In this document: in pieces, positions 26,204 to 34,125 of the stretch | Position numbering within the stretch: the first letter of the stretch is position 1 | Layout of the letters: every line of letters begins with the position of its first letter | Assembly: GCA_964551015.1 (NCBI GenBank) | Contig: CAZKBP010000010.1 | Span: forward strand, 62,001-126,000 | Direction: 5' to 3' | Length of the DNA: 64,000 nt | DNA from: CAZKBP01 sp964551015 | GTDB lineage: Bacteria > Bacteroidota > Bacteroidia > Cytophagales > Microscillaceae | Notes under the pieces: generated by a model | The model's database searches: none | What the model saw: the letters and a program-made list of their open reading frames with translations, nothing else | What the model was told of the DNA's origin: nothing | Made by a program: the position numbers and the translations under genes

Positions 26204-27025
26204 TTAGGGAAGAAGGCTTTTGAGGCGTTGATAATTGTTACCACTGGCTTGAGTGCTACAACCCACCTCTTGAGCCATTTGGTTAATATCTCTTACCCTG
26301 CTTTCTGAACTTGGATGCGTACTCAAAAACTCCGGTGGAGCTTGGCTGTTTCCTTCTTCCAGGATTTTCGCAAAGAAACCTGCTGCCCCATTGCATTGAT
26401 ATTGAGTCTTAGAAAGATAACGCACCGATTGTGCATCGGCGTCCGCTTCGGCTTTACGGCTAAATTTCAACCCAACTAAGTTGCCCACTAAACCTGCTGC
26501 TCCTTGGACTAATTGCCCAGAATTACCCGCGGCGATTTCAAGCAGGGCTGCTACCCCGTATTGCTTGGTCATGTTCGTGGTAGAATGGCGACGGTCAGCG
26601 TGAGCAATCTCGTGGCCCATCACACCCGCTAGATGGTCTTCACTATCCAGATATTTCATCAGACCTGTGTAGACATAAATATATCCACCCGGAGCCACGA
26701 AGGCATTGAGCGTCTTATCATCTCGGATGATATAAAGCTCCCAAGCAAAATCATCTTTATGCTCAATGTATCCAGAGTTGAGGATTTCATCGCGCATGCC
26801 TTCTAGGATACGATAAGCTTCCGCGTATTGATTTCGATCCAGAACGGGATACTCTTGAGGATTATTCTTAATTTCTTGCTTGAGTTGCTGCCCCAGTTGG
26901 ATGTCGTCTTGTACGCTAAAAGCATTATAAGCATTAGGGCCTCCGGGGGCGCAGCCTGAGAAGGTCAGCGTAATTCCTCCCCACAAAATAAGAGGAAGGA
27001 AGAAATGTTTCAATAATTTTTTCAT
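26204..27025 (-). CDS. M48-family zinc metalloprotease lipoprotein (BepA/LoiP-like)
   Basis: The 273-residue protein has a lipoprotein signal with the lipobox TFSGC (Cys near 25), then an M48 peptidase domain with the zinc motif GHEIAHADRRHS (about 140) and a downstream ligand in RKAEADADAQSV. Related proteins degrade misfolded outer-membrane proteins in the periplasm. The C-terminal part has LSTHPSSESRVRDIN, a conserved M48 segment. It starts 23 bases after the CoA-transferase B gene and may be read through from it, although the functions are unrelated. Confidence 0.92.
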   Translation of the reverse strand: MKKLLKHFFLPLILWGGITLTFSGCAPGGPNAYNAFSVQDDIQLGQQLKQEIKNNPQEYPVLDRNQYAEAYRILEGMRDEILNSGYIEHKDDFAWELYIIRDDKTLNAFVAPGGYIYVYTGLMKYLDSEDHLAGVMGHEIAHADRRHSTTNMTKQYGVAALLEIAAGNSGQLVQGAAGLVGNLVGLKFSRKAEADADAQSVRYLSKTQYQCNGAAGFFAKILEEGNSQAPPEFLSTHPSSESRVRDINQMAQEVGCSTQASGNNYQRLKSLLP

Positions 27026-27048
27026 AGAATAAGGATGTATTTTTTTAT

Positions 27049-27708
27049 TTAAACATTCATCACAGGAATTTCTCCCTCGACTATCAATTTGCCCTCAGTT
27101 GATTTTTTGACCTCTTCTACACTGACGTCAGGTGCCAATTCTCTCAACTTAAAGCCTCCTTCGGGCATAACTTCAAACATACCCAGTTCGGTTACGACTT
27201 TCTTCACACAGCGAACTCCTGTCAGAGGCAGGGTACACGCTTTTAGGAGCTTAGATTTGCCATATTTATCTACATGGCGCATCGCCACGATAATATTTTC
27301 AGCCGCTGCTACCAAATCCATCGCTCCTCCCATTCCTTTGACCATTTTACCGGGAATTTTCCAATTGGCAATGTCTCCGGTTTCTGAAACTTCCATCGCT
27401 CCCAAAATAGTCAGGTTGATATGTCCACCCCGGATCATTCCAAAGCTATCTGAAGAGCTAAACAAAGAAGAGCCGTCTCTCACGGTGATGGTTTGCTTAC
27501 CTGCATTAATCAAGTCGGGGTCTACTTTGTCCTCGGTGGGAAAGGGACCAATCCCCAGCAAGCCATTTTCAGACTGGAGCACGACCTCGATGCCATCAGG
27601 GATATAATTGGCCACGAGGGTAGGAATTCCGATTCCTAGGTTCACATAAAACCCATCTTCTAACTCTCGGGCAATACGTTTTGCGATACCGTTTTTATCT
27701 AATGCCAT
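27049..27708 (-). CDS. scoB: 3-oxoacid CoA-transferase subunit B
   Basis: The 219-residue protein is the beta subunit of succinyl-CoA:3-oxoacid CoA-transferase, which moves CoA between succinate and acetoacetate or a similar acid. The catalytic glutamate lies in VLQSENGLLGIGPFP, and the family segments GIGIPTLVANYIP, GGHINLTILGAMEV and KMVKGMGGAMDLV are present. The matching A subunit is 1.55 kb upstream on the same strand, separated by a secreted beta-propeller gene, an unusual arrangement since the two subunits are usually adjacent. Length is normal. Confidence 0.95.
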   Translation of the reverse strand: MALDKNGIAKRIARELEDGFYVNLGIGIPTLVANYIPDGIEVVLQSENGLLGIGPFPTEDKVDPDLINAGKQTITVRDGSSLFSSSDSFGMIRGGHINLTILGAMEVSETGDIANWKIPGKMVKGMGGAMDLVAAAENIIVAMRHVDKYGKSKLLKACTLPLTGVRCVKKVVTELGMFEVMPEGGFKLRELAPDVSVEEVKKSTEGKLIVEGEIPVMNV

Positions 27709-27770
27709 AATTTTAGAATTTATAATCTCTGATTAAAAAATTTGTCCTCTTATTCAATCCAATAAACGAT

Positions 27771-29264
27771 TTAGTTTTGCTCCATGCTGGTCTTTTGTGT
27801 GTGCATTTCTAATAAAAAACCACTTTTCTGCTGGTAAGTGTTGGTCAACCAGTGATGATCCCATTGCAGGGGGATAGCACCACGACCCACCAAGTGCAAA
27901 CTTCCAGCACTAGACAGATGAAAGTCTTCTACGAAATCATTTCCCTCACTCCCTCCTTTTTTGATCCAAACTAATTTACCGTTACCTCGATGACAAGCTA
28001 AGAAAATATCTGTTTGTGAGGGAGCTAGTCTTTGATTTTCTGAGGTGGCACTTTGATTTTGATAAAAAAAGCCACCCGTGTAAACATAGCCATTTTTTTC
28101 ATCAAGCGCAATGTTGGTTGCTTGGCTGGAAGAAACCCCCTGGGCGATGCTTTTCCAAATCAAATTCCCCAAGGGTGATATTTTGGCCAGAAAGCCATTC
28201 TCTACGTTCAAAGTAGGCTCCCCACTTGGATTGGTGCTAGAAGCAAGGGGGAAATCTGGGTCATCTGGGCTCGACCAAGCGTGTTGAGGAGCCAAATTCC
28301 CCGTTAAAAAAAAGCTCCCTGCCGAGTCGCACAAGATGGCTCTCACCTGAGCTTGACCGATGACATTTTTAAGCCAAGTGAGTTTTCCCTGATGGTCATA
28401 TCTGGCCACGAAAACATCTTGGTTAAAAAAGCTTCCTTCTCTGGAAAAAAACTCCTTTGAGCTACGCAAGCTCTTTCCAGAAAAAATAGCCTCTCCACTG
28501 AAATTGCCCGTCAGATAAACGTATCCCCTGGCATCACAAGATAAAGCACTGGCATAAATGCCCGTGAGTTCGTTATTACCTGCACTCGCTTGTCTGATCC
28601 AGTTTAGTTTTCCATCTAAATGGTAAGCCGCCAAGTAAATATTTTTTTGAAGAATGGCTCCTAAGGATCGATTTCCTAATTGTAATTCTTGGGTAAAACT
28701 ACCTGCCAAATACAGATAGCCTTGTGTACTGGAAGCTATTTTTGCCACGAGTTGATCTCCCGAACCTGACTGCTGTTGTAGCCAAATCAGATTCCCATCT
28801 TCATCCATACAGGCGACAAAGCTATCATAACCTTGGCTTGCCCACAGATTTATCGAGCCAAGGTGGAAATCTCCCCGAAATTGCCCTGTAATGTACAAAC
28901 GCCCCGCTTTCCAGAGTATATCTCGCAGGGGGTTATTACTTTGCTGTACCCAAGCTAGCTTTCCGTTGGCCTTGAGCTTTAACAAAAAATATTCTCCTGC
29001 TTCTGCACGGAGCAGGAGCGAATCTATGACCAAAGACCTTGAAAAATAACCGTGCAGGTAGCGATTACCGTGCTGGTCTACCTGTACCAGTTTAAAGCCA
29101 CTCAGGTAAGGGCTATCCAGCACCCATGCCTGAGTTTGTGCCCTTAAAGACAAGCACGATGTCCATGCCATGAACAGAAGCCAAGCCAGAAGGCGTATTT
29201 GGACGGAGTGGTCCGTTTTTTTATTCGCTAAAAAAATAGCAGTCTGCAGCTTGGCGATTATCAA
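27771..29264 (-). CDS. Secreted SBBP-type beta-propeller protein inserted between CoA-transferase subunits
   Basis: The 497-residue protein has a basic N-terminus and signal sequence (about 24-42, LAWLLFMAWTSC ... LRAQ). The rest is a series of about seven propeller blades of the SBBP kind, with recurring patterns such as GKLAWVQQ, GYLYLAGSFTQ, GKLNWIRQA, GYVYLTGNFSG, GKLTWLKN and GKLVWIKKG. Such proteins are secreted and probably bind surfaces or partners; no T9SS tail is visible. A TTG start gives a four-base overlap with the stop of the CoA-transferase A gene. The first in-frame ATG (29171) would remove most of the signal peptide, so the TTG is preferred. Confidence 0.75.
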   Translation of the reverse strand: MIIAKLQTAIFLANKKTDHSVQIRLLAWLLFMAWTSCLSLRAQTQAWVLDSPYLSGFKLVQVDQHGNRYLHGYFSRSLVIDSLLLRAEAGEYFLLKLKANGKLAWVQQSNNPLRDILWKAGRLYITGQFRGDFHLGSINLWASQGYDSFVACMDEDGNLIWLQQQSGSGDQLVAKIASSTQGYLYLAGSFTQELQLGNRSLGAILQKNIYLAAYHLDGKLNWIRQASAGNNELTGIYASALSCDARGYVYLTGNFSGEAIFSGKSLRSSKEFFSREGSFFNQDVFVARYDHQGKLTWLKNVIGQAQVRAILCDSAGSFFLTGNLAPQHAWSSPDDPDFPLASSTNPSGEPTLNVENGFLAKISPLGNLIWKSIAQGVSSSQATNIALDEKNGYVYTGGFFYQNQSATSENQRLAPSQTDIFLACHRGNGKLVWIKKGGSEGNDFVEDFHLSSAGSLHLVGRGAIPLQWDHHWLTNTYQQKSGFLLEMHTQKTSMEQN

Positions 29265-29959
29265 GAGGATGAAACGGTTCTCTGCTCGATTCTTTTCTCG
29301 TAGTTTTTTCCTTGCAGAATCCGTTGCACGAATACGCCTGGCGTGTGAATCATATTGGGGTCAAGCTGTCCTGCTGGCACCAGTTCTTCTACCTCGGCAA
29401 TCGTAACTTTGCCCGCAGTAGCCATGATGGGATTAAAATTCCGAGCTGTTCCTTTGAAGATCAAATTACCAGCCGTATCTCCTTTCCAAGCTTTTACGAG
29501 CGCGAAGTCAGCTCTTAGCCAAGCTTCCATCAAGTACATTTTGCCATCAAACTCGCGTACTTCTTTACCTTCGGCCACTTCTGTACCATAGCCAGCCGGG
29601 GTAAAGAAAGCGGGAATGCCAGCTCCCCCTGCACGAATTCTCTCCGCGAGTGTACCTTGGGGGATCAAATCGACCTCCAATTCGCCTGAAAGCAACTGTC
29701 GCTCAAATTCTTTATTTTCGCCGACGTAGGAAGAAATCATTTTTTTGACTTGGTGCTGTTTGAGCATCAAGCCGATGCCAAAATCATCTACTCCGGCATT
29801 ATTAGAGATGCAAGTTAGGTTTTTTACGCCTGTTTTTACCAGAGCGGCGATGCAGTTTTCAGGGATACCACACAGGCCAAAGCCTCCTAGCATGAGGGTA
29901 GCTCCATCAAAAATATCTTTGCACGCTTCATCGGCGTTGTTGAATACTTTATTTACCAT
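29261..29959 (-). CDS. scoA: 3-oxoacid CoA-transferase subunit A
   Basis: The 232-residue alpha subunit has the signatures LMLGGFGLCGIPENCI near the N-terminus, SNNAGVDDFGIGLML, and the segment AGGAGIPAFFTPAGYGTEVAEGKE (seen in part as AGIPAFFTPAGYGT). It pairs with the B subunit at 27049-27708 for ketone-body or acetoacetate activation. A -7 element lies 54 bases upstream. The C-terminal stop overlaps the start of the beta-propeller gene. Length is typical for the subunit. Confidence 0.95.
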   Translation of the reverse strand: MVNKVFNNADEACKDIFDGATLMLGGFGLCGIPENCIAALVKTGVKNLTCISNNAGVDDFGIGLMLKQHQVKKMISSYVGENKEFERQLLSGELEVDLIPQGTLAERIRAGGAGIPAFFTPAGYGTEVAEGKEVREFDGKMYLMEAWLRADFALVKAWKGDTAGNLIFKGTARNFNPIMATAGKVTIAEVEELVPAGQLDPNMIHTPGVFVQRILQGKNYEKRIEQRTVSSS

Positions 29960-30012
29960 TGTTTATCGCTATTTTGTTGGCTTGGAAAAAAGATTAAAAA
30001 ATCATCCGAACT

Positions 30013-30020
30013 CAAATATA
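30013..30020 (-). promoter_or_regulatory. -7 element for the scoA operon
   Basis: On the minus strand this reads TATATTTG, an exact TAnnTTTG match, 53 bases before the scoA ATG. The -33 region is weak. Confidence 0.5.
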
Positions 30021-30131
30021 ATCGAATCTCTCAGATTTGAAAACAAGAAGAAGCTCCAATTCTGATGGTTTATCTTGAAATGTTCATGTATATAAATATA
30101 TGACTTGCAATTTCGAGTTTTCAGCTAGTTT

Positions 30132-30899
30132 CTATATAAAATAAGCCCACAGCCGATAAAAATGGACAATCGCTCCCAACACCACCAGCACCAGTAAACG
30201 ATAAATCCAAACATCCGCGTGCTTGTATTGGGTAGCAAAACGTGCCCCGATGAAGGCTCCAATACCCTGACCCAGTGCGGTAAACAGCCCTAAAAACCAA
30301 TCTACCTGTTCGTTCCATACGAAGATCAACAATACAGGGAGGGCATAGGCCAGCACGATGATTAGCTTAATCGCATTAGCATAACTGATCGTATAGCCCA
30401 CGCCGAGTACCAATCCAGCCAAGAGAAAAATCCCTACTCCAGCTTGGATAAAACCCGCGTAAATACCAATCACGAACATCACCAAGACCGCCAGAGGGCT
30501 CTTGCTCTTTTGTCCGTCGGCACCAGGTCCTTGAAGCCATCTTTTGGGTTTTACTAAAATCACCATGAGCATGAAAATCATGAGTACGCCTATAAATTCC
30601 TTGAGAAATTCAGGATCAATGCGGGTAGCCAGCCAAGCACCTAACAAGGCTCCCAGCACACAAGGAAGGATAGACCACCCAGCAGCGCCTAGCTCGATGC
30701 GCTTACTTTTGAGAAAAGTCCCCACTCCGATCATACTTTGGAATAAAACAGCGACCCGATTTGTCCCGTTCGCCACGTTGGCGGGCAAGCCCATGGACAT
30801 CAGGATGGGCAACATAATCAGGCTCCCACTTCCGGCTAAGGTATTGATAAAACCAACTACGATGCTAGTCAGCAGGATCAAAGTATAGGTGAGGTACAT
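30132..30899 (-). CDS. TauE/SafE-family membrane transporter
   Basis: The 255-residue inner-membrane protein has about eight hydrophobic helices and the family's opening pattern VVGFINTLAGSGSLIMLPIL. Members export sulfite, organosulfonates or related anions. The second half repeats the pattern with IGIYAGFIQAGVGIFLLAGLVL, as expected for an inverted-repeat topology. The ATG at 30899 is chosen; the frame reaches a TTG at 30926, but the ATG gives the usual short N-terminus. No sulfur-metabolism gene lies nearby, so the substrate is not indicated by context. Confidence 0.9.
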   Translation of the reverse strand: MYLTYTLILLTSIVVGFINTLAGSGSLIMLPILMSMGLPANVANGTNRVAVLFQSMIGVGTFLKSKRIELGAAGWSILPCVLGALLGAWLATRIDPEFLKEFIGVLMIFMLMVILVKPKRWLQGPGADGQKSKSPLAVLVMFVIGIYAGFIQAGVGIFLLAGLVLGVGYTISYANAIKLIIVLAYALPVLLIFVWNEQVDWFLGLFTALGQGIGAFIGARFATQYKHADVWIYRLLVLVVLGAIVHFYRLWAYFI

Positions 30900-30959
30900 C
30901 TCGTGCTCTATTTTGGTGATGAGCAAAGGTGAGCATTTATTCGTAAAATCTGTCCCTTG

Positions 30960-31682
30960 TCAAAACTTAATCATGGTTTGGGGCAGGCGTATTCTTAAGG
31001 CTCTAACGCTTGCTTCTGAAAGTGGATTACCGATTAGGTTCAGTCGCTGTAAAGACCGAAAATGTTGCCACTCTGATCCTAATTTTTGAATCCGATTAAA
31101 GCTTAGGTCAAGAGATTCCAAACGAGGAAGCCGTGTAATTTCTTGAGGAATGGTTTCTAATTGATTTTCTCTGAGGGAGAGCAGTCGTAGTCTGTCCAAG
31201 AAGCTGATATTTTCATCGATAATGCAGATTTGGTTGAAGCTCAGTCTTAGAATTTCTAATTCTCTTAAATAAATAATCTCGAGTGGGATTTCTTGGATCT
31301 GATTATGCTCTAGATCTAGAATACGAAGTTTATTCAGAAAAGCAATTTCTCGGGGAATTTGACTAAGCTCCACTTGGCGCAGTTCCAATTCTTCCAAATT
31401 GCGTAATTCACCAATAGAGGCGGGAAGTTGGTTGAAGACTTCTCGGTAGATGTATAATTTCTTGAGTTGCTTGATTGCATCGGTAAAACCGTATTTCAGG
31501 CAAAAAGCAATTTTGTTACCAGAGCTGGAGAGTAAGCGATGCCAACTTTCGTCTACGGAATAACTACCTCCTTTGAGAATCTGGAAAGCTAGTTCTACCG
31601 TAGCTTTATCATGGCTGGAGAGTAGTTTTTTTAGCTTTTCCACGGCCTCCGGGCTGGACTCTGGATAGTGAGCAGTGTGCAT
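30960..31682 (-). CDS. Leucine-rich-repeat protein
   Basis: The 240-residue protein lacks a signal peptide, so it is probably cytoplasmic. Its first 85 residues form a helical domain (AVEKLKKLLSSHDKATVELA). From about residue 88 it has about seven leucine-rich repeats of 23 residues with the pattern LxxLxxLxLxxNxLxxIPxEI, for example LRILDLEHNQIQEIP and LRLLSLRENQLETIP. LRR proteins of this type bind other proteins. The start is 118 bases from the divergent serine hydrolase start, so the two may share a control region. Confidence 0.9.
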   Translation of the reverse strand: MHTAHYPESSPEAVEKLKKLLSSHDKATVELAFQILKGGSYSVDESWHRLLSSSGNKIAFCLKYGFTDAIKQLKKLYIYREVFNQLPASIGELRNLEELELRQVELSQIPREIAFLNKLRILDLEHNQIQEIPLEIIYLRELEILRLSFNQICIIDENISFLDRLRLLSLRENQLETIPQEITRLPRLESLDLSFNRIQKLGSEWQHFRSLQRLNLIGNPLSEASVRALRIRLPQTMIKF

Positions 31683-31800
31683 GCTATATAATTCTGTTAA
31701 TATGCCAATGTCGACTAAAAACCAATATAAGATTATTTTCTATAAAAACATACGAAAATCGAGATTAGTAGGTCGGAATAGGCTAAACCGATCTGCCCAG

Positions 31801-33447
31801 ATGATCGTGGAGTATTATCTCGATAGCATTTACTCAGCCCTCAAATACTTATTAATTGCGCTTTTGATCTTGATTTTGCCAGTGCTGCGGGCTCAAGATG
31901 CAGGCTTAAAAAATCTTTCGCTCTTTGAGGCAGACCTGCAACAAATTCGGCAAAAACTGAAAATTCCGGGCATGAGTCTTTTGATTCAATCACAGGGAAA
32001 AATTGTCTGGGAAAAACAAATAGGCTACGCTGATTTGAACCGCCAGCTTCCCGTGCGAGCCGAAACGCTTTTTCCCGTGGCCTCCATTAGCAAAACTTTC
32101 GCGTCCGTACTGGTGATGCAATTAGCAGAACAGGAGCTTTTACGACTGAGCGACACAGTAAAACACTGGCTACCTGACAAGGACATTCCACGATCCATCC
32201 AGATTCAGCATCTGCTCTCCCACACTTCTCAGGCGAATGTGGGTGAAAACTTTGACTATAGCTATCGCTACGCTTGGCTAGGAGCCATTTTGGAAAAGGC
32301 CACTGGAAAAAATTTAAAAACACTTTGTCTAGAACACATTCTCGACCCTCTGCAGATAGAGCGCACGATTCCCGGCCTAGGTGCGACTGGATATACCACG
32401 CTGAGCCAAGCCATCGCTAGCCCTTATTTTTGGAAAAAAGGAAAGGTAGTCAAAGGAAATCTCCCTCGCCCCGGCCTAAGAGCCACGACGGGCTTGGTTT
32501 CTACTCCCAGAGATTTGGCAAAATTCTCTCAGGCTCTTGACACGGACACACTCGTTTCCCGAGCCAGTAAGGAACAGATGTGGGCACCTTTTGTCTCTAT
32601 AAATGGAGATACGCTGCCCTACGGGCAAGGGTGGTTTGTACAAAAGCTAGAGGGATACAAACTGGTGTGGCACTATGGGCAAGAGGATGGTTATGCTTCA
32701 CTTTTGCTCAAGATTCCAGCTAAAAACTTGACTTTCATTGCTTTGGCTAATTCCAACCCTCTCTCTGAACACGGGCAGATTATTCACGGCAATTTACTGC
32801 GTTCGGCTTTGGGTTTTTCTTTTTTAAAAAATTTCGTGATGAGTCCTCAAAGCGCTTTACCTCCTCTGCCTTGGTCAACTTCTTTGGACAGTTTAGATGC
32901 GTTTTTGCGCAACATACAAAATCCAAAAACGAAGCGCATATACCGAGATGAAATCATCAGCAGAATTATGATGTATAGCTTCTTGGCCGAACACGACGAT
33001 CAGGCACTAACATTAGCACAGGGGTTAATCCATCTTTTGGTAAAGTACCATCCCGAAGTTGAAGATTGGGCAGACCTGCCCCTGCTCCACGCTTTATCCA
33101 CATTGACTCGACGAGGAGTGGAAGCGTGCTACCCTTTGACAGAAAAACTTATTCAGAATGTAACCTCCAAGTATCCTCATCATCCCCATGCTTTGTATTT
33201 AGCGGGAGCTTATTTTGAGGAGAGGCAACAAGAAAAGCAAGCCATTGCCTATTACGAGCAGATTGGAGATTTACCCAATTTATCTCCTTTCTGGTACACG
33301 GTGCTCTCTGTCTTGAAGGCAGGGCGTTATTATGTAGATAAAGACCCTGCTAAGGCAAAAAAATATTTGCAAAATGTAGTGAACTGGGGATGGAACATCG
33401 GAGGTGCCGTGACGCAAGCCAGACAATTATTATATCAGATGAGATAA
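31801..33447 (+). CDS. Serine beta-lactamase-like hydrolase, exported, with C-terminal helical repeats
   Basis: The 548-residue protein has a signal/membrane segment (ALKYLLIALLILILPVLRAQ) and a class C beta-lactamase-fold domain: the SxxK motif in VASISKTF (Ser95-Lys98 from this start), a YSYRYAWLG stretch where the second motif YxN is expected (the Asn is replaced by Tyr), and a histidine in WHYGQEDGYASLL. Such enzymes act on esters, D-peptides or cell-wall peptides. The C-terminal 180 residues look helical, with one TPR-like unit (HALYLAGAYFEERQQEKQAIAYYEQI). The start is the ATG at 31801, which gives a good signal peptide; the open frame continues to 31675. Confidence 0.82.
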   Translation: MIVEYYLDSIYSALKYLLIALLILILPVLRAQDAGLKNLSLFEADLQQIRQKLKIPGMSLLIQSQGKIVWEKQIGYADLNRQLPVRAETLFPVASISKTFASVLVMQLAEQELLRLSDTVKHWLPDKDIPRSIQIQHLLSHTSQANVGENFDYSYRYAWLGAILEKATGKNLKTLCLEHILDPLQIERTIPGLGATGYTTLSQAIASPYFWKKGKVVKGNLPRPGLRATTGLVSTPRDLAKFSQALDTDTLVSRASKEQMWAPFVSINGDTLPYGQGWFVQKLEGYKLVWHYGQEDGYASLLLKIPAKNLTFIALANSNPLSEHGQIIHGNLLRSALGFSFLKNFVMSPQSALPPLPWSTSLDSLDAFLRNIQNPKTKRIYRDEIISRIMMYSFLAEHDDQALTLAQGLIHLLVKYHPEVEDWADLPLLHALSTLTRRGVEACYPLTEKLIQNVTSKYPHHPHALYLAGAYFEERQQEKQAIAYYEQIGDLPNLSPFWYTVLSVLKAGRYYVDKDPAKAKKYLQNVVNWGWNIGGAVTQARQLLYQMR

Positions 33448-33530
33448 TGACTGATTGTTAATGGCTAGCGATCAGCACTTTGCAACTTTTCTTTTGCAAG
33501 CTTACTAGCTGAAAACTGATTGCTAAATAT

Positions 33531-34085
33531 TCAAGGTTTGAGTTTCTGGTAAAGTTTGTTCACACGTTCGCGGGCCCTTTTGAGGCGCATCTTCACGGCA
33601 CTTTCTCCTAAATTAAGGGCGGTTTGAATGCCTTTGATGGGAATTTTCTCGTGGTATTTGAGCAAAAGGATCATTTTATCTTCGGGTGGAATTTGCACCA
33701 GCAGTTCTTCTAAAATCTGGAGGCTTAGTTCCTGAGATAACTCCGTTTCTCCTTCGGACAAATCTTCTACGGAGTCGGCCAGCTTTTCGGTAATTTTTTC
33801 GTGATAATTTTTTTTGCTTTTGCGCAAATAATCCAGACAAGTATTATGCACAATGGCATCTAACCAAACTGAAAATTTAGATTCTTGCCGATAGCTGTCT
33901 AGTTTGAGAAAGACCTTGATAAAAACCTCTTGGGTCAAATCTTGGGCGGCATCCTCATCCTTTACCATGGATTGACAGCGTTGAACAATTTTCTTCTTGT
34001 AACGCTCGGTCAGGGTAGCAAATAGTTTGGGGTCAAAGCTTTCTTTAAGCCTTTCTACCATCATTTCATCGCTGAGTGCATCCAT
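33531..34085 (-). CDS. ECF-type RNA polymerase sigma factor
   Basis: The 184-residue protein has sigma region 2 (DEDAAQDLTQEVFIKVFLKL and KFSVWLDAIVHNTCLDYLRK in parts) and region 4 (EKIPIKGIQTALNLGESAVKMRLKRARERV in parts: ALNLGESAVKMRLKRAR), with an acidic linker between. This is the layout of sigma-70 family ECF factors, which direct RNA polymerase to stress or envelope genes. No anti-sigma gene adjoins it: the neighbours are purL upstream and a convergent hydrolase downstream. The 41-base gap after purL suggests possible read-through from the purine gene. Confidence 0.92.
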   Translation of the reverse strand: MDALSDEMMVERLKESFDPKLFATLTERYKKKIVQRCQSMVKDEDAAQDLTQEVFIKVFLKLDSYRQESKFSVWLDAIVHNTCLDYLRKSKKNYHEKITEKLADSVEDLSEGETELSQELSLQILEELLVQIPPEDKMILLLKYHEKIPIKGIQTALNLGESAVKMRLKRARERVNKLYQKLKP

Positions 34086-34125
34086 AAGACTTTCATAATA
34101 CCAGAAATCTCTATGAAAACTAATT

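Noticed and set aside
31675..31800. Upstream start of the serine hydrolase at a GTG overlapping the LRR gene
   Set aside because: It adds 42 basic residues ahead of the signal peptide; the ATG at 31801 fits an exported protein better.
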